This document shows, in pieces, positions 26,401 to 37,906 of a stretch of DNA of 64,000 bases (positions within the stretch are counted from its first letter, which is position 1; every line of letters begins with the position of its first letter). The translations under genes and the position numbers were made by a program. The stretch lies in the NCBI RefSeq assembly GCF_900496995.4, contig NC_044027.1:9882743-9946742 (forward strand), read 5' to 3'. A model generated the notes under the pieces. The model was not told the DNA's origin. It worked only from the letters and a program-made list of their open reading frames with translations, and did not search any database. The stretch is from Aquila chrysaetos chrysaetos (lineage: Eukaryota > Chordata > Aves > Accipitriformes > Accipitridae).

Positions 26401-27815
26401 CACAGGCAGGGATTTCAGGGCTCTTCCTCCTTTTGTGGATGTTGAATAGTAACAAGCTGTGTTGTAAAGCAGCTTTTTCTCACATTCACAGCTTTTCCCC
26501 AGCTCTGTCTTCCTCCGCTCCTGGAGTGGCTGGCGGCTCCCCCACTCCCTGCCTCCATTCATCAGCCACTTCTGGCATCCCACATCACTTCTGCTCTCCA
26601 CCAGCCTTTCCTCACTGTCCCCTTCCACTGCTTACAGGCATGGGGAGAAGTGATATCTGGATGATTTTTATTGACAAAGCCACTGGAGATCACAGGAGGA
26701 GCATCTCTGAGCAGGACCTAGAAAGAGGAGAGATCTCTAATCGCCAGCCCCAGAGATCACCATTGCACCGCTCTTTTTGCAGGGATGGGGAGGGGACTCG
26801 CTTCACCCCATATGAATTTCACTGCAAATTCCTACTAACACTGTTGTGCTCCACATCACCCTCTGCACTGGCAGCAGAATATGCATGTTCACTATGCCAG
26901 TCTTCTGCAATCTTTGCAAAAGCTAGGTATAAAAATGGGTAGTGAAGGTGTTAGCCAGGAGGAAGGAAAGAAAAGCCTGGGGCACAACACCTAGGGAGAG
27001 TAGAAACGCCCAGGGCAAATGGGCCTGAGCATTAAGTCATCCCAGAAGAGAGCCCTAGGTGAACACAGCCCCACTGCTTCTGCAGCTGAGCCAGCTCTGC
27101 TAGACTGTCCTGGGCGTCTCCGCATGTGATGTGGTTGATCATGGTGTGGTTAGTTCGTGGCATGGTTGGTTCCCACCCTGGATAACCCCCTGAGAGAATG
27201 CAGACTGTAACAAGGGTGGCAAAAGCCCAAAGAAGTGCTAGGCGTGCATGGTGTTTGGTTTAGTAGTTTTAAGGAAAACTGCTCAAAGGTATTTGAAGTG
27301 GAAGTTTTGAAGAGCCCAGGGGCTTGGTTTCAGTGACCCATCTGGCCAGAGGGGACCGTCCTCGGGGCTCTGACAGGCTGTTTATGGGGTCCTGAGCTTA
27401 TATTTCTGCACTTGTGGTTTAGCAGCTGTTTCCAAGACCTCCAGTAGCTGGGACAGGGAGAGTCCCCACTGCCACTTCAGGTGCATAGGAGAGGCTCACC
27501 CCTGGGTCTCTGCAGTCCAGGCACCTGGAGCATCAGGGGCTGCAGCAGGATCCAGCACTGGCCCTTCTCTTGGCAGCAGTGGTGGTGAACCCTGTTCTGC
27601 TGACCAAAATTCCCTGTTCTTTTAGGAGCTGCTACTAGATGCAGGAGATGTGCCCCAGCTCTGAACCGCACCAGTAATGATGTCTCGCTTTGTTCCTCAC
27701 TAGCAACACCACCAGATCCAACCACTCCAGCTTCTCCAGGCCTCTGGTCCACTCAGTGCGCAGGGAGAGGTACAGGGACTGGAGGAAACCGGGGCGGATC
27801 ATCCGGAAAGCGTGA
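23479..27815 (+). CDS. Unrecognised two-exon small basic membrane or secreted protein
   Basis: Exon 1 (23479-23648) opens at ATG and ends at a GTGAGT donor in phase 2. Exon 2 (27704-27815) follows a TCACTAG acceptor, restores the frame with a shared serine codon, and ends in TGA. The joined product has 93 residues. A second in-frame ATG at 23521 would give 79 residues and has the better +4 base. The N-terminus is acidic (DEADPE), then comes a hydrophobic segment at about residues 19-33 (ILIFLLYVVILHELV), then a strongly basic tail with KPKK, SVRRER and WRKPGRIIRKA at the end. The hydrophobic segment could be a short membrane anchor with a cytosolic tail, or, from the second ATG, a signal peptide. 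Two N-glycosylation sequons (NTT, NHS) open exon 2. The intron is 4,055 bp. The joining phase and an upstream promoter-like block support a real gene. I do not recognise the family. Confidence 0.55.
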
Positions 27816-30148
27816 GGATGCATCTGTTGGGGAGCATGGGGAGAGATTACTGAGCCAGAGGCAACCATCCCTCATGAGGTCTGCACCGACTTACCACCTG
27901 TCAGCAGCAGCTGGCATGAGAGCATCCTCCAGGCACCGTGATCTGCAACCTGCAGCTTTCTCCTTTGCACTGAGCCTGGCACGGCCGAGAAGGAACCAGC
28001 CCCTTCCTCCTGGGAACCTGTCCCTGCGTGGTGAGGAGCCAGGGGGGAGACACCTCAGCCAGCAGCGGGATCGCTGGAGGTGGGACTAGGCTTTTGCCAC
28101 CCAACACAGTGAAGTGACTTTTCTTTCTTCTTCCCAAAAGGTCGAGTAGATGGAGAGTAGATTTCTTGGGGGAAGAATGAAATTTGCTCCTGCATGGGCA
28201 ATCCTGGGAAGCCTCCAAATGGTTTCAGTCTCCTCTCCTTCCTCCCAAGGACTGCGTGGCTGGTAAGCAGCATTTCCCAAAGTGACTGGAAAGTCTTTGG
28301 TGTCCAGTTTGTCACCATTCCCAGGAGAACTTGCCTCCACTGGGGCACCCAGAAGTCACAACACTTTGGAAATGCTGGCTCCCTGTTAAGTCTCATTCAC
28401 TGGGAGTCTGTACATTTTTTTCTGCTTTTCTTTACCTTTGTTAAATGAGTTACTCTGAGGTGAAAGGAGAAAGCGCCCTGAACCAGTGATGCAGAGTTAT
28501 GCCACCAAATGCAATTTACTGCAATGACCTTGTAATTACATTTCTTTGGAGCATTCCCAGCAGTCGAGCCAAATGTAAGAGCAACTTTCTAATGAGCAGA
28601 TAGATGGGAAAGGAAAACAATATTGCTCTTTTATTAAAGTCTGTGATTTAGGCATAAAATCAGATTTTTAGAGGCAAAAGTCAGTTGTCGCATCCTGCCA
28701 CCCCACATAGCGGTTGTATGCAGGATGGGAATTGCTGAGCGCAGGAGAGATTCTGACACTGAGCTCCTAACAGCAAATGTCCATGGCCAAACTGCCTGCC
28801 TTATTTGCTGAACAAAATGTTTGGCTCAAAAGCAGCCTGTTTTTCTTGTTGCCAACCATTTATAAACCTGACTCAGGCTCACAGATGCATTATCCAGAAG
28901 TAGATAGGGAAGGGAGTCGGAATAGATTATGCATTCATTATCCAGAGGTAACCACCAGATACATTTGCACATTTGTCTGCTGCTCAGTTGTTTGCAAATT
29001 GTTCCTGTCGGTTAACGCTGTGTTTGTTCAGTCACCCACGGCAGGAGTCACCTGGCCCAAGGTAGAGTTCTGCACCTGAGCTAGGCATCCAGACCTCTGT
29101 GCTGCAAAGAGGGGCACGTGAGGGGCTGTGATCCATCTCCTCCAAAGTTAAACATCAAGAGCAAGCTAGCTGAACCATGCTTTTGAAGTGCCCCATCCTC
29201 TATTCCAGGCAGGCTGGATAAGAAACTCAGATGTCAACCTCTACTTTTAGGGGAGATGAAGTTTTTGCCTTGGGAGGTTAAGTTCATGCCTTGTGTTTGG
29301 ATATTTTTGAAAAAGGAGATAGGAGTAGCAGTTAACACTTTCTGCACATTTCAAAGCATAAACTCTCTGCAAAGATGTGCCTCAGCTCTGTGACCCTGTG
29401 GCTATTTTCTGAGGCATCCACTGCCTATCCTAATACATGCAGGTACATCCACAAGTAACAGAGCAACAAATGGAGAAGGTGTCAGGAGGGAAAATACTCA
29501 AAAAGTGTTTCTGGGTGGTGGGGGACTTTGCTTTCCTAGAGTTGAGTCTGCCCTGGTCTTATGGGAGACGTGCAGCTGGATGTTCTCCCTGCTCTTCTGC
29601 TAGAGTGTGTGTGAATTTGCTGGGAGCACTTGCTATTCAGAAAGTGTTTACATTAATTCCTGAAGTGGTGCAGGATAGGACTGGCCTCACTGCACAAGCT
29701 GGGCTCCCAGCCTCAATGGGACAGACGGACCTGAGCAGGGACAGGTGGACCTGAATGGGGCAGGCAGATGTCCTGACTGCTGCACACTTAAGGAGTGGTG
29801 AAGGGACAGGAACGCCTTGCTCTGCTGATCATATGCTGGATTTAGCACCATAAATATCGCCGTGTTTACTTCCAATAAACTCTTTTACGTACATGGTGTT
29901 TAGATTGTCTCCGTTCTCATTCAGGCCTTGCATCTCTACTGGTTTTGGCTTCCCAGCCTGGGAGCCAGCAACAGCGGTGGCTGGAAGCCACCCCAAAGGG
30001 ACAGCTGGTGGTGTAAGGGGTGATCCAGTACAGCTAAAAGCATCTTTGATGCTGAATTTATAGCACAAATGTTTGTTCTCTCATCCTTTATGCAGATGAA
30101 CATGTGACTGCAAACCAGAGTCTTGTTTTGGATGGTTGTAGGCTTTGG

Positions 30149-30172
30149 TTTTTTTTTTTTGTTTTTTTTTTT
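30149..30172. repeat. Poly(T) tract
   Basis: Two T runs are separated by a single G. On the minus strand this reads as a poly(A) tract, but no recognisable retroelement or retrocopy lies next to it. Confidence 0.8.
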
Positions 30173-30735
30173 GCAAATATTCAAGTTGCTCTGCAGCTCT
30201 GTTGGAGAAAGTCCTGCCCAAGAAATGTACCTCGTAGCAGGGGCCGTCGATGGCAGAGAGCTTGGGATCCACCAATCTTCAGTGGTGTGGACCCCCAGAG
30301 ACCTGAGGGAGCGATGCAACCCAACGGCCTGAGTCCAGGGCCTCTGCAGGGGCTCACCTTCAAGTTGGTATTTGCACAATTAACTGGGATGGTCCAGGCT
30401 AACAAGGATGCAAGTCAAGGGTGGCCAGCCTGCATCTGTCTGCTGAGGTAACTTAAGTCCCCTGGAGGGTTTGGGTCTCTTTCTGCGCTCTCACCCCACT
30501 GTTCCCCCATAGCACCCTTGGACACACATTTACCCCCTGTGCTGGGGAGGTGGGTGATTCCTCAGCGAGGAGGGGCTGTGCCACAATGTCACGATACACA
30601 AGAAATTATTCTGAACAGGAACTCCTGAGAACACACCCCATGTACTGTAGCCAGCAACATCTCCAACACAAAACCAGCACAGCTGCTGCACTGAGCTGTA
30701 CTCTTTATTACAAGAAAAAAGGAACACCCTCCCGA

Positions 30736-30756
30736 CCCCCCCCCCCTAAAAAAAAA
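30736..30756. repeat. Adjacent poly(C) and poly(A) runs
   Basis: Eleven C residues, one T and nine A residues lie in a row. This is simple sequence, and assembly errors in run length are likely here. Confidence 0.8.
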
Positions 30757-31954
30757 GGAAACTAGCACAGAACTTACTGTAAGCCCTGCCGCAGCCCCTC
30801 TCCCGAGGCCACAACGTGCAGCGCTTCTCCTTGAGTGCTGCACAGTGCAATGGAAGGAAATCACCTTGTGTGGCTTCAGACCGCGTTAGATGAAGTACCG
30901 GGGCGGGAGGCTGCGGGGGCTGTTGGCTCTGCTCTAAATAGGTTCTGTGGGCTGTATGCTATACCACACTTTTCTTAGAAACTTCCCTTTTGGCTTGAAA
31001 TGGTTCAGTGAAGTTTCCGACCCTTCCACGGTGAGTCAGTGAAAGCCCCGCTTGCCTCAGTGCTGGCTGCTAGCAGGAGCATTCAGGGAGGTTTTAAAGC
31101 ACCAAGTTTTGACCATCCATGGAGTAACCTTCCTGCAGGGGCTGTTTCCATGCTGTCCCAGAGAGTTCATAAGGGCGGAGCATCAGGATTTCACCCTCTG
31201 GACTTTTAATCTCAACTATGGATGTTGTCTTGCCTTACAAAGCAAAAGGTTTGTACAAGTTAGAGCTGGTGGCAGTGAGTTTCACGAGCTGGACCAGCAG
31301 ACTGCTGGAGTCAACACACTGGAGATCATCTTCTGAATATCTCAGCAAAGCCCTTTGGGGGGGTTCTTTTTCTTGGGAAAGAAACAGGAAAACAGTTTCA
31401 GAAATTCACATTTTCTGACCTACAGTAAGATGCTTGTTTGGAGTATTTGGTGTGACTCAGGGGCATGCCTCGCCATCCAGATCTTATGATCCCACCAAAT
31501 CTGTAGCTTTTACTGAGCCAAAAGAGTAAACAGCACCCCAAAACTCCTGGATTTAAATGCTGCAGCTGAGGTCTTGGGCTGGGTCAAACCAGAGACCTGA
31601 ATCCCTCCCTTTGGTGTCAAATTCTGCCTTTGAGGTCACAGCTACTCGCATTCATTAGTGTCTGCAGTACCTGGCAACCCTGACTGACTGCCCAGCTCAC
31701 CCCACATGGCCCTGCCGCTGCGGTCGCCGACCTGCTGGCACTCCAGCGGTTTGGGGGAGCGCTGTCACCGCAGCCCTGCTGAGCTCTGCACCCCTCGATG
31801 CTTCCTGCTGCAGCTGGACCCGCTCCCCGGTGCTCGGTGGGGTCAAGCTACGTGCTGCTCGTCAAAGCAACAGCTTCACCTGCATCCTTGACTTGCAGGG
31901 GCTGTGCTCCACTCACCGGCATCTCCCTGACCTTCCCCTGGTGAGAGCAACCCC

Positions 31955-31984
31955 GGAGGATTTTGGAGGATTTTGGAGGATTTT
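31955..31984. repeat. Three perfect copies of a 10-bp unit
   Basis: The unit GGAGGATTTT is repeated three times exactly, which suggests recent slippage. No gene overlaps it. Confidence 0.9.
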
Positions 31985-34900
31985 GAGCAGAAGCAAGCTG
32001 TTCTCATAAATCGGCTGCTGCTTTTCCTGCCTGCAGCTCTCTGAGCTGCTGCAGTTTCACTGCTGAGATCTCCTTTCCACCATGCAACCAGGGGGTCTCT
32101 GGAGCATCTTCCTGCCCATCAGTTCTTCTTCTCTTGGTGAGTCTGAAGGAGCTTTGCCACCAGCACCACGGTGGATTGGCCATCATGGGAGGATGGGGTA
32201 AGTCTCCCTTGTGGCTGCATGCAATGTTTTATCAATATTCTGTTGTAACAGGAATCAGTTTCTAAAGGCAAAACTTTCTATGGGTGTAGTCCCATGCAAT
32301 GCTGTTGAGATTTCATAAGGGTGGAAACAGGTGAGTGTTTTTTACATAAAGAGTGAGCAAAATCCCTGTAATGCTCAGAGACACAGGGCTGGATGCCGGT
32401 CCTGATTCCTCCCCTTTAAACATCCAGATTATCTCTAATTCTACTGCGGTTTTCCAGGTAAGTGTGTGACTAATGGCTTGTGTGATTCACCTTAAGTGAA
32501 AATTAACTCTTTTTTTCCCTGCTTTGCCTTGTTAAATTAAAGCAGATTTCAAATTTTTGAGTAATTCTTAGGTGTTTTCTTCTTACTGTTCAAAATTTCT
32601 CCCCTCAGAGTACAGATCCTCTGTCTCTTTCATTAAGAAATTATTGCATATATTAAAACTTGCTTTCTATAGAGTGGGCATCAAATCCAGGCCATGGTTA
32701 GTGTGGGGAAAATGAAGCCCATGACCTTGTGGATTTTGGTCACCCTGAGAGCTGAGCTGGTCATTGCCGCCACAGCAGTTCAGCTTTGGGTAGAAAAGAA
32801 AGGATGCACTTGTTGCCAGCATGGCTGCTCACTGCAACGGGCTGGGATTTCTGGAGGTCTGTGGATAATGATGCCAGAAGGCAGCCACAAAACATTATTA
32901 AAACGTCCTTAGTTTGGAAAGGTTCACTTTTGGGGAAAAGTAGTGAAAGACAGAGGAAAGCAAACACTTACTGGCCGCAATAGCCATCAACCTCTCTGTA
33001 TTAGAAGCTACTGTCTTTAGGTGATGGCTTGGAAAATAATAATCAGCATTCCCCGACCCCCTGGGTTAGACTCCCAGTTTTACCAAAATGGGAGTTAAAG
33101 GCTAGATTAAGGAAATCACATCCTGTTTCAGCAAGGCTTGGGGAAGCCCTGGTGAGGACGAACTGGTTCTCGACCCCTCCTGAGCTGTTCAAGCCACGTT
33201 CCTTCATCAGCTGCCACATTCAGCCACCCTGAAGCACACAGGAAAGTGCAGTTTAATAGCAAGTTTCTCTGGCTGACCGAAGCCAGGAGAGACCAAAGAT
33301 GCCTCTATCTACAAATGCATCAGATGTAAAAATGCCTTTAAGCCTGTTTTCTCCCCAGAGTCAGTCCCACATCCCTTGGGATGCGGTGCAGAGCTGCGAG
33401 CTGCGACTGCAGCAGGGCAGGCTGAGAGCATCTTCCTGGAAATGGCTCATTACACAGAGCCATTATCTCAAAGTGGCCCTGAGCATTTTGGGGAGCTGCT
33501 GGGATGCTCCGTGGTCATACCCCAAAGGCAGAGTGAGCAATGACCAGTACTAGAGCCAGACTGTAAATCCAAGTGCTTGAATATAATCAAAAGTATCTGC
33601 TTTCAGAATCATCCACATATGGATGTGAGGCTCCCAAATGGCCAGGGAAATATTTTACTGCTGGTGAGACACCAATGGGCTTAAAAGCTGCATCCCAAAA
33701 AGGGACAGGCTAGGTGCCTGCCAGGCAGAGCCCAGTGCTGCCATGACAGTCTCACTCCTCGCTCCATCATCGCTCCTGCCAACAGGAGCCTGTCACAATT
33801 TTGGGGCACCCCATGATTGAGATTTTGCTCAATGGAAAGAGCAGCTTTGGAGGATGCTATGCTCCCAACCAGGCTCCCAACTGTTGATGCCACTGGCAAT
33901 GAAGAGGCACCTAAAGGCATCAGCTGGCGTGGGTGGAGAGAGCAGCATCAGCCACCTGCCCCGTGGTCCTCCCTCCAGCAGAGACACCCAACTTGTGCAG
34001 CGGAGATGCTCCCTTCACCAGGCTGTGAATAAACAGCAGTGTCTTGTACCCAACAGGGTGTCCTGCTTGACAGGGTAGTGGGAGAATTTTGGGTATGGCA
34101 GCTGAGCAAGGTGGATGGAGGGTGCATGGGGGCTGCTCTGTCTGCAGGGCTGGGAAGTCTGGCAGCGGGAGAGGGAGTAGGTCGGTGAGCCGCTTGCCAA
34201 CTGCGCTGTAACAAAACTGGCTGAAATAATTGTAGTGTGGGTGATGCTGGGATTTCACTAGTGATTTTAAATATAGAGACTTTTGGAGCCAAGCAGTAAC
34301 AGCAGCATCTATTTCATCTTCTCCCATCAGCAGTTAGTAGCGGTGAGCATTTAAGCTGCTCCTGTGGTTCCTTTGTAGCCCTTTCTTTTTCCTTTGCAGC
34401 ACAATCAGAGAAAGTCAAGCTGAGCATGGCAGGTTTGAGTCTGATTCCCACGAAGTCATATATCTGTGTGTGAAAAGCAAGACTTGGCCCCTTGCACCTG
34501 CCAGGTCTCCTCCTGTGGAGGCTAGGATAAACAGTGGTCAGCCTGTGGCCACAGATCTTCAGGATCAGGGATCGTTTGAAAACCTGTCTCTGCTCCTTCA
34601 GCTATTGTTGCCTCAGCCCTAAGATGATGAGCTCAGGTGGTTTCACTGCTTTCTGTTTTCCAACCCACCCCTTGCAGGTCAGCACAGAGGGGTCTCCTAA
34701 GTCCTTGGAGCCGCTGGCCTCCCTCACCTTCATGAACACCAGCATGGGCTGCATGGCCCAGGGGCTGCACCCCACCATCCCTGCCCTGGGGACCCTGATC
34801 ACAGCATTTGCCAAAGTACCCAGCAAAAAGATGAAACCTCATCTTTCAAAACCCAGGTGAGCAAGTGATGGGGAGGAACTGAATCAGCATAATCCCTTTT

Positions 34901-37379
34901 TATTCCACCAGGGAGCATAACTCTAATGATTTTGATGCTAAACTCTTCTCCAGGTCAATATTCACCTTTGTGTTCTTAACTAACTGCCAGTTAGTAACTC
35001 ACTTTGGACAATCAGCTTTAAAAACCCATAAGTCTTCAAGCAAGTACAGATATGGCAAATAATCAGGAACTAAAACGTATCTGCTGTCCTGCAAGCAAAT
35101 ATATCTCATACTACATCTAAAACTCAAAACCTACCCTAAGCACCACCACAAATCCTATTGTCTTTCCTTGGTTTGAGCAGTTACTGAGCATTTAGTAACT
35201 CCAGTAAAGTCATCCCGTTCCAGACATGTTTGATTTGAAGAAACTTTTGGGAATATGGCCCCTATTCACTTGCCATGAAGAAAATGGTTTTAAGCTTTTA
35301 GTATTTTAAGGTGATTTTCTTATGCCTTTCTGAGATGAACTTGTGTGCTTATAAGGAGCATGACCATACCATTATGTGGTTAAAGTCAGACTATCACTGC
35401 TCGATAGCTGCATCTTAACTGGATCTGGCCCCTCACTCTGAAGGAACAAGTCAGTCAGATCACTTGCCCAGACCGCCAAAGGTCTGGTTCACAAGGTAAA
35501 CACAGTTGGTTTCTAGCTTTGAGCAAAGATGAAGATACTGATGGCTTCGGATGACCGACCTCTGCCACTCTCAGGTTTCCAGATCTTGACACCATCTTTT
35601 CCAACTTGGTTTAAACCGACATTTGGTTCCCCCCATCCCCAAGCCCTGGTTCACCCCCAAATGCAGCCAAAAGCTGAGATAGGGAAATGGGGATCAACTA
35701 TCTCTCCGTAGCTGGGCAGAGGGGAGAGGGAAGCCCAAGCCCAGCAGCAACTTTGCAGGCTATGGCTGGCAATGAACACATCTCCGGGTTGGTTCACACG
35801 TGGAAGTCGCTGCCCCGGGCTGACTGATTCTTCACCCACCCAAGGAGGTGGATTACCATCGCCCATTCTGCACAGACCGGTGTCTGTGAGCACCACAGAG
35901 GTTGCTGACCCTCTCATAGGGCCACGATGTGAGATCCCTTTTGTTAAAAATGCACAAAAGCAGCTTGTGATTTCCAATAATCTTCCCTAGAGTGAGATTT
36001 TTTGGAGGCAGGAAAGAGCCATCAGGTCATCACTCACCGTGCACATGGCAGAGCTTTAATGGGACAGACTGTAAAGGGCTCAGTTACCAGCTGAGCTCTC
36101 ATGAATGGAGGTGACCAAGAGAACAGGATTTATAATCCTACTAGTGGTCTCCTAAATCCTCCCGACTGTTTAGAGAATGGCTGTTGGTGGTACTGTGATG
36201 GATCTCAACTGGGCTCTGGCTGGGAGCCTGCTGCAGCACGGCTGCGGAAGCACATGTGCTGTTGTTTCAGTGACCTGAGTCCTTGCACTCACAAGTGAGA
36301 GGCAGGCAAATAAATAAAAGTCTGACTTGAGCATTGCAACTGGTTTTCTGTAGGGCATGATGATCTTCTGGAAAAGCCCTGGTCAACCCAGGCCAGAAAG
36401 CCACCATGGCACCAAGTCCCACTGTATGACCTGGTAACATAGAGGTCCTGGTCCCGTGTTGATCCACCAGCTTTTTTTTTAGATTTTGGTAGTTAAGCTC
36501 ACTGAGCAGCACAGCAAAAGTGGTGCTCGGGTAGAGAAGCTTGTCAAAAGACTACAAACCGTGGAACCGTCTTGGAGTGTGGGCAGATGGTGCCTTTCGA
36601 TAGTGCAGCTGGGTTCGACCTTTGGATTAAGCCAGTGTTTTCTTCCCAGCTGACACCAAACCCAAATCACGTCTCAGGCTTTGCAATGTACGGCAGCACT
36701 CTGTTGAGGTTTGCGCTGTATAGTTTTGCACTGTATGGTGCATTGCACTGAGGTTTGCATCATACGGTGCTGCAGCACATGGCGCACAGGGGAGCCAGGG
36801 GTGTTACAAACAGGTCCTACCTCAGAGGCTGGAGAGCCACACCTCAATGTTTTGGCAGAAAGCTATCACTTTGGGTGCAAACACTTCATTCGATAGATGC
36901 TCTGGTTTTCCCACAACCCCTCCTGCCCCAGGGAAGTATCCCCCTATTTGCATATTAAACAAGATGCTGGATGATGAGCCATTGAGAGGTTTTCTCATGA
37001 TGTCAGAGCCCTTCCTAGCATTTCCAGTGGTCACCCATGTGGGGAAGGACTCCTTGGGGCCGGCTGGGTTGTGGAAAGCCCTCAGATTTGCCCTGCTGTG
37101 CAGGGCTGAGAATCTATTTCATCCATTGCATTAGGATCCCAGCAGCGCCAGTCTGGTGTGTGGGAAGCCCACGCTGACAGAACCTGCTTGCCCAGCAGGA
37201 ACGATGGCCACTTACCCGCATTTTTAGCTGGTGACTTGCAAACGTGCTTCCTGTTGATGAGATGATAAAACCTAACCGCAGCCTGGATGAACATGCCATG
37301 CCAAAGCTCAGCTCATCCCCCTCTGACGGCACTTACTGGACGCCGCCTTGACTTGGTGCTATTGTGAAAGCTTTCTTCC

Positions 37380-37906
37380 TCTTCCACAGAGTGGTTGAAG
37401 TGGGAAGGGACCTCTGGAAGTCATCTGTTCCAACCAGCCTGCTCAAGGAGCATCAGAAAGAGATGGTTGCCCAGGACCACATCCAGGTGGCTTTTGAGCA
37501 TCTCCAAGGATGGAGACTGCACAACATCCCTGGGCAATCTGTGCCAGTGCTTGGACATCCTTGCTGTAAAAAAAGTGTTTCACGACGTTCAGAGGAAGCA
37601 ACCTATGTTTCCGATTGTGCCCCTTGGCTCTTGTTCTATCACTGTGCACCACTGAAAAGAGCCTGCATCCATCCACTTTGCACGTTCCTTCAGGTATTTC
37701 TAGACACTGATGAGATCCCCATGAGCCTTCTCTTCCAGGCTGAACAATCTCAGCTCCCTCAGCCTCTCCTCAGGCGTCACATGCTGCAGTCCCTTCATCG
37801 TCTTTGTGGCCCTTCCTTGCATTCTCTCCAGTATGTACACGTCTCAGTCTTGTCCTGGGGAGCCCAGCACAAGAAGAAGGAGCCGACAGCACAGCGCTCC
37901 AGGTGG
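37380..37906 (-). mobile_element. CR1 LINE, 3' half, antisense
   Basis: The plus strand carries the reverse complement of a CR1 3' end: the GGAAGGGACCTCTGGAAGTC start, the block with GGATGGAGACTGCACAACAT, and the segment with CTGAACAATCTCAGCTCCCT ending in GCGCTCCAGGTGG. The match stops near 37906, and the remaining CR1 sequence resumes about 4.85 kb downstream at 42754. The copy has no intact reading frame. Confidence 0.85.
37854..37906. repeat. Left copy of the 39-53 bp direct repeat
   Basis: Positions 37854-37892 are identical to 42754-42792 over 39 bases, and the next 14 bases match at 10 positions. The repeat begins CCTGGGGAGCCCAGCACAAG and contains a near-perfect hairpin (CTTGTCCTGGG against CCCAGCACAAG). 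It also carries an extra AGAAGGAGCCGACAG stretch that I do not expect in the CR1 consensus. Confidence 0.85.

Larger units (their letters stand above)
27816..37379. other. Non-coding stretch with simple repeats
   Basis: About 9.5 kb without a supported gene. The first part may be 3' UTR of the small-protein gene; the nearest candidate poly(A) signal I see is ATTAAA at 28633-28638. Simple repeats are listed separately. Several plus- and minus-strand open frames of 60-150 codons overlap each other and show no family signature. Confidence 0.5.
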
